From: Knoellia koreensis
GTDB lineage: Bacteria > Actinomycetota > Actinomycetes > Actinomycetales > Dermatophilaceae
DNA length: 64,000 nucleotides
Reading direction: 5' to 3'
Assembly (NCBI RefSeq): GCF_013041615.1
Contig: NZ_JABEPQ010000001.1
Location: 860,976 to 924,975 of the forward strand
Positions 24,236 to 32,270 of the stretch are shown here, one piece after another; position 1 is the first letter of the stretch; every line of letters starts with the position of its first letter. The position numbers and the translations under genes were made by a program. The notes beneath the pieces were generated by a model. It ran no database searches. It was not told where the DNA came from and saw only the letters and a list, made by a program, of their open reading frames with translations.

Positions 24236-26035
24236 GTGCAGGAAAACGTCGCTCCCCCGCTCGTCCAACCGCAGACCGAGGGCAGTCTCGCCGACCTGCC
24301 GGGTCGCAACGCTGCGAACGACCCCACCAACGTGGCCTTCGCGCGCCGGTCCGGCTCGGGCTGGGTCGACATCACCGCCGCCGAGTTCGACACCGACGTG
24401 CGCGCCCTCGCCAAGGGGCTCATCGCCGCGGGCATCAAACCCGGCGACCGCGTCGCGATCATGGCCAAGACGCGCTACGAGTGGACGCTCACCGACTTCG
24501 CGATCTGGAGCGCGGGCGCGGTGACGGTGCCGATCTACGAGACGTCCTCTGCCGACCAGGTCGCGTGGATCCTCTCCGACTCGGGCGCCAGCGCGATCAT
24601 GCTGGAGACGCCGGCCCACGAGGCCACGCTGGGTGAGGTGCGCGACCAGCTGCCCGGCCTCAAGCAGGTGTGGCAGATCGACGCCGGTGCCATCGACGAG
24701 CTCAAGGCATCGGGCGGGTCGGTCAGCGACGAGGAGCTCGCCGCCGCCACGGCCGGCATCAACCGCGCGAGCGTCGCGACGATCATCTACACCTCGGGCA
24801 CCACCGGTCGGCCCAAGGGCGTCGAGCTCACCCACGACAACTTCCTCGGTCTGTCCGAGAACGCCATCACCAAGCTCAAGCAGGTCGTCTCCGCCGAAGG
24901 CGCCTCGACGCTGCTGTTCCTGCCGCTCGCCCACGTCTTCGCCCGGTTCATCCAGATCCTGTGTGTCGACGGCGAGGCGAAGATGGGCCACAGCGCGGAC
25001 ATCAAGAACCTCCTCGACGACTTCGCCGGGTTCAAGCCGACGTTCATCCTCGCGGTGCCGCGGGTCTTCGAGAAGGTCTACAACCAGGCCGAGGCCACGG
25101 CGACCGGCGACGGCAAGGGCAAGATCTTCGGTGTCGCCGCGCAGACCGCCATCGACTGGTCCGAGGCGCAGGACGCCGGCGGCCCGGGGCTGGGCCTGAA
25201 GGTCAAGCACGGCGTCTTCGACAAGCTCGTCTACACCAAGCTGCGCGCCGCCATGGGCGGCGAGGTCATGTATGCCGTGTCCGGCGGAGCGCCGCTCGGC
25301 ACCCGCCTCGGGCACTTCTTCCGCGGCATCGGCGTCACCGTCCTCGAGGGGTATGGCCTCACCGAGACGACCGCCCCCGCCACGGTCAACATCCCCGAAC
25401 GCGTGAAGATCGGCACCGTCGGTCCGCCGCTGCCGGGTGTCGGCATCCGCATCGCCGAAGACGGCGAGGTCCTCATCAAGGGCGTCAACGTCTTCGGCGG
25501 CTACCACGACAACGCCGAGGCCACCGAGAGCGCGATGGAGGACGGCTGGTTCCGCACCGGCGACCTCGGTGAGCTCGACGAGGACGGCTACCTCAAGATC
25601 ACCGGCCGCAAGAAGGAGATCCTCGTGACGGCGGGTGGCAAGAACGTCGCCCCGGCGGTGCTCGAGGACCGGCTGCGCGCCCACCCGCTCGTCTCGCAGA
25701 CGATGGTCGTCGGAGACCAGAAGCCGTTCATCGCGGCGCTGGTCACCCTCGACGAGGAGATGTACCCGGGCTGGGCCAAGAACAACGGCATCGAGGACGT
25801 GCCCTTCGAGCAGGCCAAGGACAACGAGGTCGTCCAGGCCGAGCTGCAGAAGGCCGTCGACGAGGCCAACAAGGCCGTCTCGAAGGCCGAGTCGATCCGC
25901 AAGTTCGTCGTCCTCGACGGTGACTTCACCGAGGAGAACGGCTACCTCACGCCGAGCCTGAAGCTCAAGCGCAACATCGTGATGCGCGACTTCCACGACC
26001 AGGTCGAGGAGCTCTACGCGGGCGGCCAGCACTGA
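24236..26035 (+). CDS. Long-chain fatty-acid-CoA ligase (FadD15-like)
   Basis: This 599-residue ANL-superfamily enzyme activates fatty acids to acyl-AMP and then acyl-CoA. Motifs are TIIYTSGTTGRPKGVELTH (P-loop, about 180-200), YGLTETTAP (about 375), DGWFRTGDLGELDEDGYLKI and GRKKEILVTAGGKNVAP near the C-terminus. Length and order match FadD15-type ligases, which occupy the same syntenic place near arsA-like and SRPBCC genes in mycobacteria. The GTG start has GAAGGAG 5 bases upstream. Confidence 0.93.
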   Translation: MQENVAPPLVQPQTEGSLADLPGRNAANDPTNVAFARRSGSGWVDITAAEFDTDVRALAKGLIAAGIKPGDRVAIMAKTRYEWTLTDFAIWSAGAVTVPIYETSSADQVAWILSDSGASAIMLETPAHEATLGEVRDQLPGLKQVWQIDAGAIDELKASGGSVSDEELAAATAGINRASVATIIYTSGTTGRPKGVELTHDNFLGLSENAITKLKQVVSAEGASTLLFLPLAHVFARFIQILCVDGEAKMGHSADIKNLLDDFAGFKPTFILAVPRVFEKVYNQAEATATGDGKGKIFGVAAQTAIDWSEAQDAGGPGLGLKVKHGVFDKLVYTKLRAAMGGEVMYAVSGGAPLGTRLGHFFRGIGVTVLEGYGLTETTAPATVNIPERVKIGTVGPPLPGVGIRIAEDGEVLIKGVNVFGGYHDNAEATESAMEDGWFRTGDLGELDEDGYLKITGRKKEILVTAGGKNVAPAVLEDRLRAHPLVSQTMVVGDQKPFIAALVTLDEEMYPGWAKNNGIEDVPFEQAKDNEVVQAELQKAVDEANKAVSKAESIRKFVVLDGDFTEENGYLTPSLKLKRNIVMRDFHDQVEELYAGGQH

Positions 26036-26051
26036 CCTGACGCCGACCCTC

Positions 26052-26057
26052 TAGGGT
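26052..26057 (+). promoter_or_regulatory. -10 element of the GT-C-like gene (predicted leaderless)
   Basis: TAGGGT is followed by 6 bases and then GTG 26064. Confidence 0.5.
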
Positions 26058-26063
26058 CTTCCC

Positions 26064-27479
26064 GTGCCCGAACGCCACCGCCTGTCCGCTTCGTCGGCCG
26101 CGGTGGCGTTCGGCGTCTGCTGGCTCGCCTACTTCGGGGTGCTGCAGTGGTCCGTCGTGCGCTACCGCGTGCCGATCGTCCTCACCCTCACGGCCGCGAC
26201 CGTCGCGCTCGCACTGTGGCAGTGGCTCGGCTGGCGCGTGTCTTTGAGCCGGGCCGGGGTCGCCGTCATGCTGGCCGGGTCGGCCCTCGCGACCATCGCC
26301 GTGCCGCTGTTCTCCTACCTGACACCGAGCGGGTTGGCTTTGGCCACAACGGTTCTCGTGGTCGTGCCGCTGGTGGTCGCGGCACTGTTGTGGGCCGGCG
26401 GGGCGCGCGCGTCGCGGCTCGCGCTCGGCACCGTCGTGACTGGGTATGCCGCGGCGGCCGTCACCGCGATCGTGTCGTCGCCGCGGCCGCGCATCGACGT
26501 CTGGGTCACGCTGCAGCAGGCCTCGGACGCGCTGGGCCGCGGCGAGAACTTCTACGCGATGAACTGGACGGGCTCCCCCGGCATCCAGGACGCATTCACC
26601 TACCTGCCGTGGACGGCAGTGCTGCTCGCACCGGGGCGCTGGATCGCCGGCGACATCCGGTGGGCGCTGGCGTTCTGGTCGCTCACGGTCGTGGTGGCCG
26701 TCGCGCTCCTCGCGCGGGGCGCCAGTGGCACCCGTGGCTCGGGCGCGGCCACGCGGCATACCCCCTCGTCGTCGTGGGTCTGGACCACCGCGGCCGTGGC
26801 CGGTCTGCTCCTGCTCGCCCCCGGCACCCTGACCCAGCTCGACCAGGCCTGGACCGAGCCGCTGTTGCTCGCCGGGATCGCGTGGTGGGCGGTCCTCGTG
26901 CAACGCGGGCGGGCCTGGTGGGCGGTCGTGCCGCTGGCGCTCGCGTGCGCCAGCAAGCAGCACCTCGCGCTGCTGCTGCCGGTGCTGCTGCTGTGGCGTC
27001 CGTTCGGGTGGCAGCGGGCCGTCGCGACCGGTGCGCTGACCGGGGTGCTCATCGCGCCGTGGTTCCTCGCGAGCCCGGCCGACTTCGTCCACGACACGAT
27101 CAGCCTGCTCGTGGCGTTCCACCCCATCAAGTTCGCGAACACGCTGTACCTGTTGGCGCTCAACACTTTTGGCGTCACGTTGCCATTCTGGGTGACCGGC
27201 CTCGTGGTGCTGGGCACACTGGCGGCCGTGTGCTGGACGGTGTGGCGTCAGCAGCCGCCGCTCGCGTCGCTGCTGCGCTGGCTGGCGCTGGTGCTGCTCG
27301 CCGCCAACCTGGTCAACAAGCAGGCGTTCTACAACCAGTTCTGGCTCGTGGGTGCCCTCGTGGTGCTGTCGTTCGCGCTCAGCGCTGGGGGTCCAGCCGC
27401 TGCTCCTCGCGGTCGAGGATGGCCTGCGCGGCGGCATATGTCTCCGAGCGATAGGCCCCGATCGAGCGCTCGTCGTTGA
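26064..27479 (+). CDS. Polytopic membrane protein, GT-C/GT87-like
   Basis: This 471-residue protein has about eleven hydrophobic helices. An acidic loop with PRPRIDVWVTLQQASDALGR, then GENFYAMNW and DAFTYLPWTA, resembles the catalytic periplasmic loop of GT-C glycosyltransferases that use polyprenyl-phosphate sugars. Mycobacterial mannosyltransferases of this class act on lipomannan, but the substrate here is unknown. The last 33 residues are Arg-rich and unlike the rest. They overlap the convergent antiporter gene by 101 bases, so the natural stop may have been lost or the tail may be recent. Confidence 0.75.
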   Translation: MPERHRLSASSAAVAFGVCWLAYFGVLQWSVVRYRVPIVLTLTAATVALALWQWLGWRVSLSRAGVAVMLAGSALATIAVPLFSYLTPSGLALATTVLVVVPLVVAALLWAGGARASRLALGTVVTGYAAAAVTAIVSSPRPRIDVWVTLQQASDALGRGENFYAMNWTGSPGIQDAFTYLPWTAVLLAPGRWIAGDIRWALAFWSLTVVVAVALLARGASGTRGSGAATRHTPSSSWVWTTAAVAGLLLLAPGTLTQLDQAWTEPLLLAGIAWWAVLVQRGRAWWAVVPLALACASKQHLALLLPVLLLWRPFGWQRAVATGALTGVLIAPWFLASPADFVHDTISLLVAFHPIKFANTLYLLALNTFGVTLPFWVTGLVVLGTLAAVCWTVWRQQPPLASLLRWLALVLLAANLVNKQAFYNQFWLVGALVVLSFALSAGGPAAAPRGRGWPARRHMSPSDRPRSSARR

Positions 27480-29100
27480 GCGCCTCCCGCAACGCGTCGA
27501 CGTAGCGCCGCTGGATGATGACCAGCTGCTCGCGCACACCCGGCCTCGGCTGGACGTCGCCGCGCAACCGGCCGAGCAGCACCGGCACGAACTGCTCGTT
27601 GACCCGCTGCACGACCTGGCTGTCGATCGGCTGGCCGTCGACGGTCATCTTGTCGAGCGGTCCCAGCTGCGCGGAGGCGTCGGTGAGCATGGTGCGCATC
27701 AGCGCGGTGAACTCGTCGCGACGCTGGTCCGGTGTCACCTCCGGGAAGTCGAGGCGGCGGATCAGCCACGGCAACGAGCCGCCAAAGCCGACGAGGGTCA
27801 CCAACGCCACCACGAACGCGACGAGCACCAGCGTGGCGCGGTGCTCGGTGTCGATGGGGATGGTCTGCGCGGCCGCGAGCGTGACGACACCGCGCATGCC
27901 CGACCACGCGAGGACCACGCCACCACGACGGGTGATGGGATGGCTCTCCTGGAACTCCACGTCGGCCGTCCCGCGCGCCAGCCGCCGCTCGAAGTGCGTG
28001 AGCCGCCGCTCGGCCTCGTCCGACTGCGGCTCGTACGCCTCCTGGTAGGCGTCGAGCCGGTTCTCCAGCTCGGCGAGGCGGGCCCGGACCCGCTCGGTGC
28101 GCTCCGGCTGCACCCGCCGCTCCACGAGGACGGGGGCGAACACCCCGATGACCCGCACGACGATGGTCACCAGCAGGGCGACCGCGGCGATCGCGAGCAC
28201 CGAACCGAGGGTGGACTCGTCGCGGGCAGCCTCGAGCAGGGTGGGCAGCTCGAGCCCCATGAGCAGGAACACCCCGCTCTCGAGCGCGAAGCTGATCGTC
28301 GCCCAGTGGATCGCCTGCGCCTGCCGGTCGCGGGCCGGGAACCGGCGGGGCCCGACGTGCCCGGTGACGATGCCGGCCACCACGACGGCGAGGACACCCG
28401 AGGCGCCGATGGCCTCGGCCGGTGCGAATGCGAGGAAGGGCACCGCGAACGAGATGAGCGTGGTGAGCACTGGGTCGGCGAGCCGCTGCCGCACGAGGAT
28501 CGTGACCCACGCGACCGCGAGGCCGACCACCACCGCGCCCACGACGGCGACCGCGAAGTCGAGAACCGCCTGACCGAGGCTGAACGACCCGGCGAGCGCC
28601 GCGAGCGACACGCGCAGCAGCACCAGCGCCGACGCGTCGTTGACGAGCGACTCCCCCTCGAGCACGGTCATGAGCCGGTTCGGCAGGCCCAGCCGCTTGC
28701 CGATGCTAGTGGCGGCCACGGCGTCGGTGGGACTCACGACCGCCCCCAGGGCCACCGCGAGCGGGAACGGGATCTGCGGGAAGCACAGGTGCACCGCCGC
28801 GCCCACGGCGAAGGCGGACACGATGACGATGACGACCGACAGCCACGTGATCATCCCGAGGTTGCGGCGCAGGTCGATGACCGGCAGCCGCAGCGACGAG
28901 GAGTACAGCAGCGGCGGCAGGACGCCGGTCAGCACCAGCTCCGGCTCGACCTCGATGTCGGGCACCCAGGGCGTCGAGGCGGCCGCGATCCCGAGCGCCA
29001 CGAGCAACAGCGGCGCCGCGATGCCGGTGCGACGCGAGAAGACCGTCGCCGCGATGACGACGGCCAGCCCGAGTCCACCGACGAGGAGCAGCTGGTGCAT
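27379..29100 (-). CDS. Na+/H+ antiporter, CPA1/NhaP-like
   Basis: This 573-residue protein has about twelve membrane helices followed by a cytosolic C-terminal region of about 170 residues. LGAVVSPTDAVAATSIGKRLGLP is the CPA1 ion-site signature, and EGESLVNDASALVLLRV carries the ND motif. A charged coiled-coil-like segment (RVRARLAELENRLDAYQEAYE) lies near residue 340. It should exchange cytosolic Na+ for external H+. ATG 29100 is 6 bases after TAGACT, suggesting leaderless expression. Confidence 0.92.
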   Translation of the reverse strand: MHQLLLVGGLGLAVVIAATVFSRRTGIAAPLLLVALGIAAASTPWVPDIEVEPELVLTGVLPPLLYSSSLRLPVIDLRRNLGMITWLSVVIVIVSAFAVGAAVHLCFPQIPFPLAVALGAVVSPTDAVAATSIGKRLGLPNRLMTVLEGESLVNDASALVLLRVSLAALAGSFSLGQAVLDFAVAVVGAVVVGLAVAWVTILVRQRLADPVLTTLISFAVPFLAFAPAEAIGASGVLAVVVAGIVTGHVGPRRFPARDRQAQAIHWATISFALESGVFLLMGLELPTLLEAARDESTLGSVLAIAAVALLVTIVVRVIGVFAPVLVERRVQPERTERVRARLAELENRLDAYQEAYEPQSDEAERRLTHFERRLARGTADVEFQESHPITRRGGVVLAWSGMRGVVTLAAAQTIPIDTEHRATLVLVAFVVALVTLVGFGGSLPWLIRRLDFPEVTPDQRRDEFTALMRTMLTDASAQLGPLDKMTVDGQPIDSQVVQRVNEQFVPVLLGRLRGDVQPRPGVREQLVIIQRRYVDALREALNDERSIGAYRSETYAAAQAILDREEQRLDPQR

Positions 29101-29106
29101 GACCGG

Positions 29107-29112
29107 AGTCTA
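29107..29112 (-). promoter_or_regulatory. -10 element of the antiporter gene (predicted leaderless)
   Basis: The minus strand has TAGACT, 6 bases, then ATG 29100. Confidence 0.5.
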
Positions 29113-29127
29113 AGAAGCCGTGCGCGA

Positions 29128-29161
29128 TCGTGCCGCCACCCACGCACGGGTGGCGGCACGA
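29128..29161 (-). terminator. Perfect 14-bp hairpin after the snapalysin gene
   Basis: TCGTGCCGCCACCC at 29128-29141 and GGGTGGCGGCACGA at 29148-29161 pair perfectly around a 6-base loop. It lies 28 bases past the snapalysin stop and just upstream of the antiporter promoter, so it should insulate the two minus-strand genes. Confidence 0.75.
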
Positions 29162-29189
29162 CGGCATACCTCGCGGTGATGCGGCCCGG

Positions 29190-29879
29190 TCAGCCCACCT
29201 TGGCGAACTCGGCGACGCCGACGAAGCCGTTCGCCCACAAGGTGTTGACCTCGGATGCCTCGACCGAGTCCGGGTAGGGGTTGGTGCACGACGGGCCGGG
29301 GCCACCGCCGGACATCAGCTTCGAGCACGGCTGGGTGTAGCGGTCCGGGAGGCCGAGCGCGTGGCCGGTCTCGTGGGTGATGATCCGCAGCGGCGCGTAG
29401 GTGTTCGCCTGGTTGTAGTCCAGGAAGATCGTGCCGTTGCCGCGACCGTCGCCGTAGTAGTAGGAGCCGCGGGAGTCGTTGCCCTCGTAGTAGCGCAGGT
29501 CCGCCCCGGACCCGGTGGTCTCGACGAGCTTGACGTTGCTCACCCGCGAGTTCCAGATGCTGGCGCCCTGGTCGATGAGCGAGTCGAACGACGGCGCGTT
29601 CGAGTCGTCGTAGTAGACCGTCACGGCCTGCTGCACCGACGGCTTCTTGCCGAGGCGCTTGTTCTCGGCGGCCTTGGCGATGGCTGCGTCGAGCTGCTTC
29701 TGCAGTCGCTGGTTCTGGGCCTTGTCCCGCTCGTTCGGCACGTACCCGCTGGCCGCGTGGCTCGCGGCGCCGTCGGTCTGCGCGGGTGCCGCGGTGGTCG
29801 CCACGGGCGCCGCGGCGAAGGCGGTTCCGGCGGCCAGCACTGCAGAGGCAGCGCCCAGGGTGAGTCGGATGGTCGGCAT
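29190..29879 (-). CDS. Snapalysin-family (M7) secreted zinc metalloprotease
   Basis: This protein of about 229 residues has a signal peptide ([20 protein letters not shown]), a propeptide-like region, and the metzincin-like zinc site [14 protein letters not shown]. That is HExxHxxGxxD, the form in which Asp replaces the third His in Streptomyces snapalysin. Tyr/Gly-rich strands precede it ([18 protein letters not shown]). Two Cys (QPCSKLM and PSCTNPYP) could form a disulfide. ATG 29879 is preferred because GGGGAC is upstream; ATG 29894 has no ribosome site. It should be exported and degrade proteins outside the cell. Confidence 0.9.
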   Translation of the reverse strand: MPTIRLTLGAASAVLAAGTAFAAAPVATTAAPAQTDGAASHAASGYVPNERDKAQNQRLQKQLDAAIAKAAENKRLGKKPSVQQAVTVYYDDSNAPSFDSLIDQGASIWNSRVSNVKLVETTGSGADLRYYEGNDSRGSYYYGDGRGNGTIFLDYNQANTYAPLRIITHETGHALGLPDRYTQPCSKLMSGGGPGPSCTNPYPDSVEASEVNTLWANGFVGVAEFAKVG

Positions 29880-30045
29880 GTCCTGTGTCCCCATTTCTGG
29901 TTTGTGTCAGGGTCGGTGCGCCGCGGGTTCGCGGCACGCCTTCTTTCCTAACCAGCCGGATGTCGAGAGCGTCTTGGCTGTCCGTCAAGCCTTCGCCAAG
30001 GCCTGACAGATCGGCGTATGCCGCGTGTGCGGCAGACAAGGAACG

Positions 30046-30519
30046 TCAGGATCCGTTCTGGGCCGCAGCTTTCGCGCACTGCGCGACCAGCGACGCCAGA
30101 CCCGCCGGGTAGACCGTCTCCCCCGCCCTCTCCCGCGCGGCCGGGTCGACCCACGCCACCGTGATGACCGAGCGGATCTCGGTCTCCTCGAAGGCCGCCG
30201 GCGCCGGGTCGAAGCGCGGCGTCGCCAGCAGGAAGAACACCTGCTCCTGGTCGATGGTGCGTCCCTCGAAGGGGAAGACGGTGCGGTCGTGGTGCACGGG
30301 GCCGACCAGCTGGTCGCGGTCGACCCGCAGCCCGGTCTCCTCCCACACCTCGCGCACCGCGGCGTCGAGGTCGCTCTCGCCCGCGTCGACACCACCGCCG
30401 ACGGTGTACCAGTAGGTCGTGGCCGGGTCCTGCGGGTCGAAGGCGTTGATCATCAGCACCTCGCCCTCGGGTGACACGACGAGCACCCGCGCCGCGCGGC
30501 GCCGCACCACCTCGCTCAC
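30046..30519 (-). CDS. NUDIX hydrolase
   Basis: This 157-residue protein has the Nudix box GGGVDAGESDLDAAVREVWEETGL at about residues 41-64 in the form Gx5Ex7REVxEExGL. It hydrolyses a nucleoside diphosphate linked to another moiety; the substrate is unknown. GTG 30519 overlaps the stop of the lipoprotein gene by 4 bases (GTGA), so the two are cotranscribed. Confidence 0.9.
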   Translation of the reverse strand: MSEVVRRRAARVLVVSPEGEVLMINAFDPQDPATTYWYTVGGGVDAGESDLDAAVREVWEETGLRVDRDQLVGPVHHDRTVFPFEGRTIDQEQVFFLLATPRFDPAPAAFEETEIRSVITVAWVDPAARERAGETVYPAGLASLVAQCAKAAAQNGS

Positions 30520-31874
30520 CGGGCCGCCAGGGTGCGCAGGTAGGCCAGCCAGTCCTTGGTGAACGCCGGGAGGCTGGTGCGCAGGACGGAGCGGAAGGCG
30601 GCCGCCGCCGCGGCGTCCGCCTCCTCGGGTGTCGTCCCGGCCGCCGACCCGGCGGACCCACCCGAGCCCGCGGGTGCGGTGGCGACGGCGCGGTAGAACC
30701 GCACCAGGGCCGGGTCACCCCACCGTTCGGCGATCCGGCGGACCGCGAGCCACGCGGCGTTGTAGTTGGGGCCGATCGTGGTGCGTCCCGGGTCGAAGTC
30801 GGCCGCGACGGGCAGCGCCTTGGGCCCGGTGCCGGCGCGGACCTTCGCGAACAGCGCGGCAGCCACCTGCTGCGGCGTGGCGTCGATGTCGCGGTAGCCG
30901 ACGTAGTCGGCCATCCCCTCGGACAACCACAGCGGCACCGGCCGGTTGGTGGTGGCGCGGATCGCGACGTGCGTGCCCTCGTGGGTGAGGACCACCTGCT
31001 GCCCGCGCCGCTCGAGCGTCCCGAACGCCCCAGGGTTGACCACCACCCGGTCCGCACCGGCATACCCATCCGGGTCGAACGGCCCGTCGGTGACGGCGGC
31101 GACCTGGGCGACCGACTTCGGGTCCTGCCCGACGAGCTCGGCCATGGTCGCCGCGTCACGCGGGACGACGATGACGAGCCGCCGCGCCCACGCGGTGCCC
31201 CACACGGCGGTGACGCGCTTGACCGCGAGGTCGCCCAACGCGGCATACGGGCGCAGCCGGCTGGCGGGCCCGGTGCCGACGACGAGGGTGGACTTCCCGG
31301 TGACCACGGTGAACGACGGCAGGTCCCACAGCTGGGTCTGGGTGCCGCCGTCGGTGTCGTCGGCGAGGCGCCACTGGCCGTCGCGGCGCACCGCGGTGAA
31401 GTAGCTCTCGAAGTCGCGGCTGCGGCTGTCGTACCCCTTCAGGCGGTACCGGCCGTTGACCCGCGCCGCCCACGCGTCCGGCCCGAGCTGGGCGACCCGG
31501 TCGGCACCCAGCGCGGGCGCGGGTTCCGGTGTGCCATAGGCGAACTCGACCAGCGGCAGGGTGGACAGGGCGTCGAACTGGGCGAGCTGGCGCAGGCCGA
31601 AACCCGACTTCGGGTCGTCGAGGGTGGCGAGGTATGCCGCGCGGTCACGCGTGCGGACCGCGTCGGCCCTGCGGGCGAGCAGGTCGGCGAGCGCCTGCTC
31701 GCGGTCGAGGGTGGGGCTGGGTGCGTTCTGCTGGGTACTGCTCGATGCCCCAGCACGGGTGCCCGTGGTCTGCGTGGCGCCGGGCGCCGAGCTGTCGCAG
31801 CCCGCGACGACGACCGCCACCGCGACCGCGACGGCTGCTGCGAGCGCCCGTCGACGCACACGCAGCCTGCTCAT
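30516..31874 (-). CDS. Lipoprotein with gluzincin-like (peptidase MA) zinc site
   Basis: This 452-residue protein has a lipoprotein signal peptide ending VVAGC near residue 26, then a Thr/Ser-rich linker. In the C-terminal half VVLTHEGTHVAIR gives HExxH and LWLSEGMADYVGY gives the third zinc ligand Glu, the gluzincin or peptidase-MA pattern. The N-terminal part (DLLARRADAVRTRDRAAYLA) looks like an SnoaL/NTF2-type domain. It is expected outside the cell, anchored to the membrane. ATG 31874 is 6 bases after TACGAT. Confidence 0.8.
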   Translation of the reverse strand: MSRLRVRRRALAAAVAVAVAVVVAGCDSSAPGATQTTGTRAGASSSTQQNAPSPTLDREQALADLLARRADAVRTRDRAAYLATLDDPKSGFGLRQLAQFDALSTLPLVEFAYGTPEPAPALGADRVAQLGPDAWAARVNGRYRLKGYDSRSRDFESYFTAVRRDGQWRLADDTDGGTQTQLWDLPSFTVVTGKSTLVVGTGPASRLRPYAALGDLAVKRVTAVWGTAWARRLVIVVPRDAATMAELVGQDPKSVAQVAAVTDGPFDPDGYAGADRVVVNPGAFGTLERRGQQVVLTHEGTHVAIRATTNRPVPLWLSEGMADYVGYRDIDATPQQVAAALFAKVRAGTGPKALPVAADFDPGRTTIGPNYNAAWLAVRRIAERWGDPALVRFYRAVATAPAGSGGSAGSAAGTTPEEADAAAAAAFRSVLRTSLPAFTKDWLAYLRTLAAR

Positions 31875-31880
31875 CGGGCC

Positions 31881-31886
31881 ATCGTA
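31881..31886 (-). promoter_or_regulatory. -10 element of the lipoprotein/NUDIX operon (predicted leaderless)
   Basis: The minus strand carries TACGAT, 6 bases, then ATG 31874. Confidence 0.5.
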
Positions 31887-31889
31887 GGG

Positions 31890-32111
31890 TCAGCCCACCG
31901 CCTCCACATGGGTCGACCAGGGCTCGCGTCGCGCCTCCAGGCCGCCCGCCTGCTGGGCCGACACCAGCCCCGCGGAGACGAACCGGCTCACGGCCGCCCG
32001 CTCCGCCCGGTCGAGGGACATCGTCCCGTCGAGCGGGGCGAGCATCGCGGGCACGATGCACTCGTCACAGTGCAGGTCGCGCACCGGACAGGTCTGGCAG
32101 TCGATGATCAC
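31890..32111 (-). CDS. Small Cys-rich conserved actinobacterial protein
   Basis: This 73-residue protein begins MIIDCQTCPVRDLHCDECIV, with four cysteines as CxxC...CxxC, likely a metal or redox site. It continues with an acidic helix (SLDRAERAAVSRFVSAGLVS). I recall similar 'MIIDCDTC' proteins widely in actinobacteria beside NlpC/P60 and UvrC-like genes; their function is unknown. The GTG start has AAGAGGTGATCAC directly upstream. Confidence 0.75.
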   Translation of the reverse strand: MIIDCQTCPVRDLHCDECIVPAMLAPLDGTMSLDRAERAAVSRFVSAGLVSAQQAGGLEARREPWSTHVEAVG

Positions 32112-32257
32112 GTGATCACCTCTTCTCTCGGGGTCGTTCTTCCACTGACCACGACGCTAGGCGGAGGCACTGACAACGGTGCCGACACGGCATACCTCGC
32201 GGGGTCCTGCACCGGGCACCACGGGCGCGCCTGCCACCGGCTGTCACACCACCCACC

Positions 32258-32263
32258 TACGGT
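32258..32263 (+). promoter_or_regulatory. -10 element of the DEDD/GIY-YIG gene (predicted leaderless)
   Basis: TACGGT, 7 bases, then ATG 32271. Confidence 0.45.
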
Positions 32264-32270
32264 CAGGGAC

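Noticed and set aside
23639-26032. A minus-strand frame of 797 codons opposite the acyl-CoA ligase
   Set aside because: It lies antisense to a clear FadD gene and has no recognisable features.
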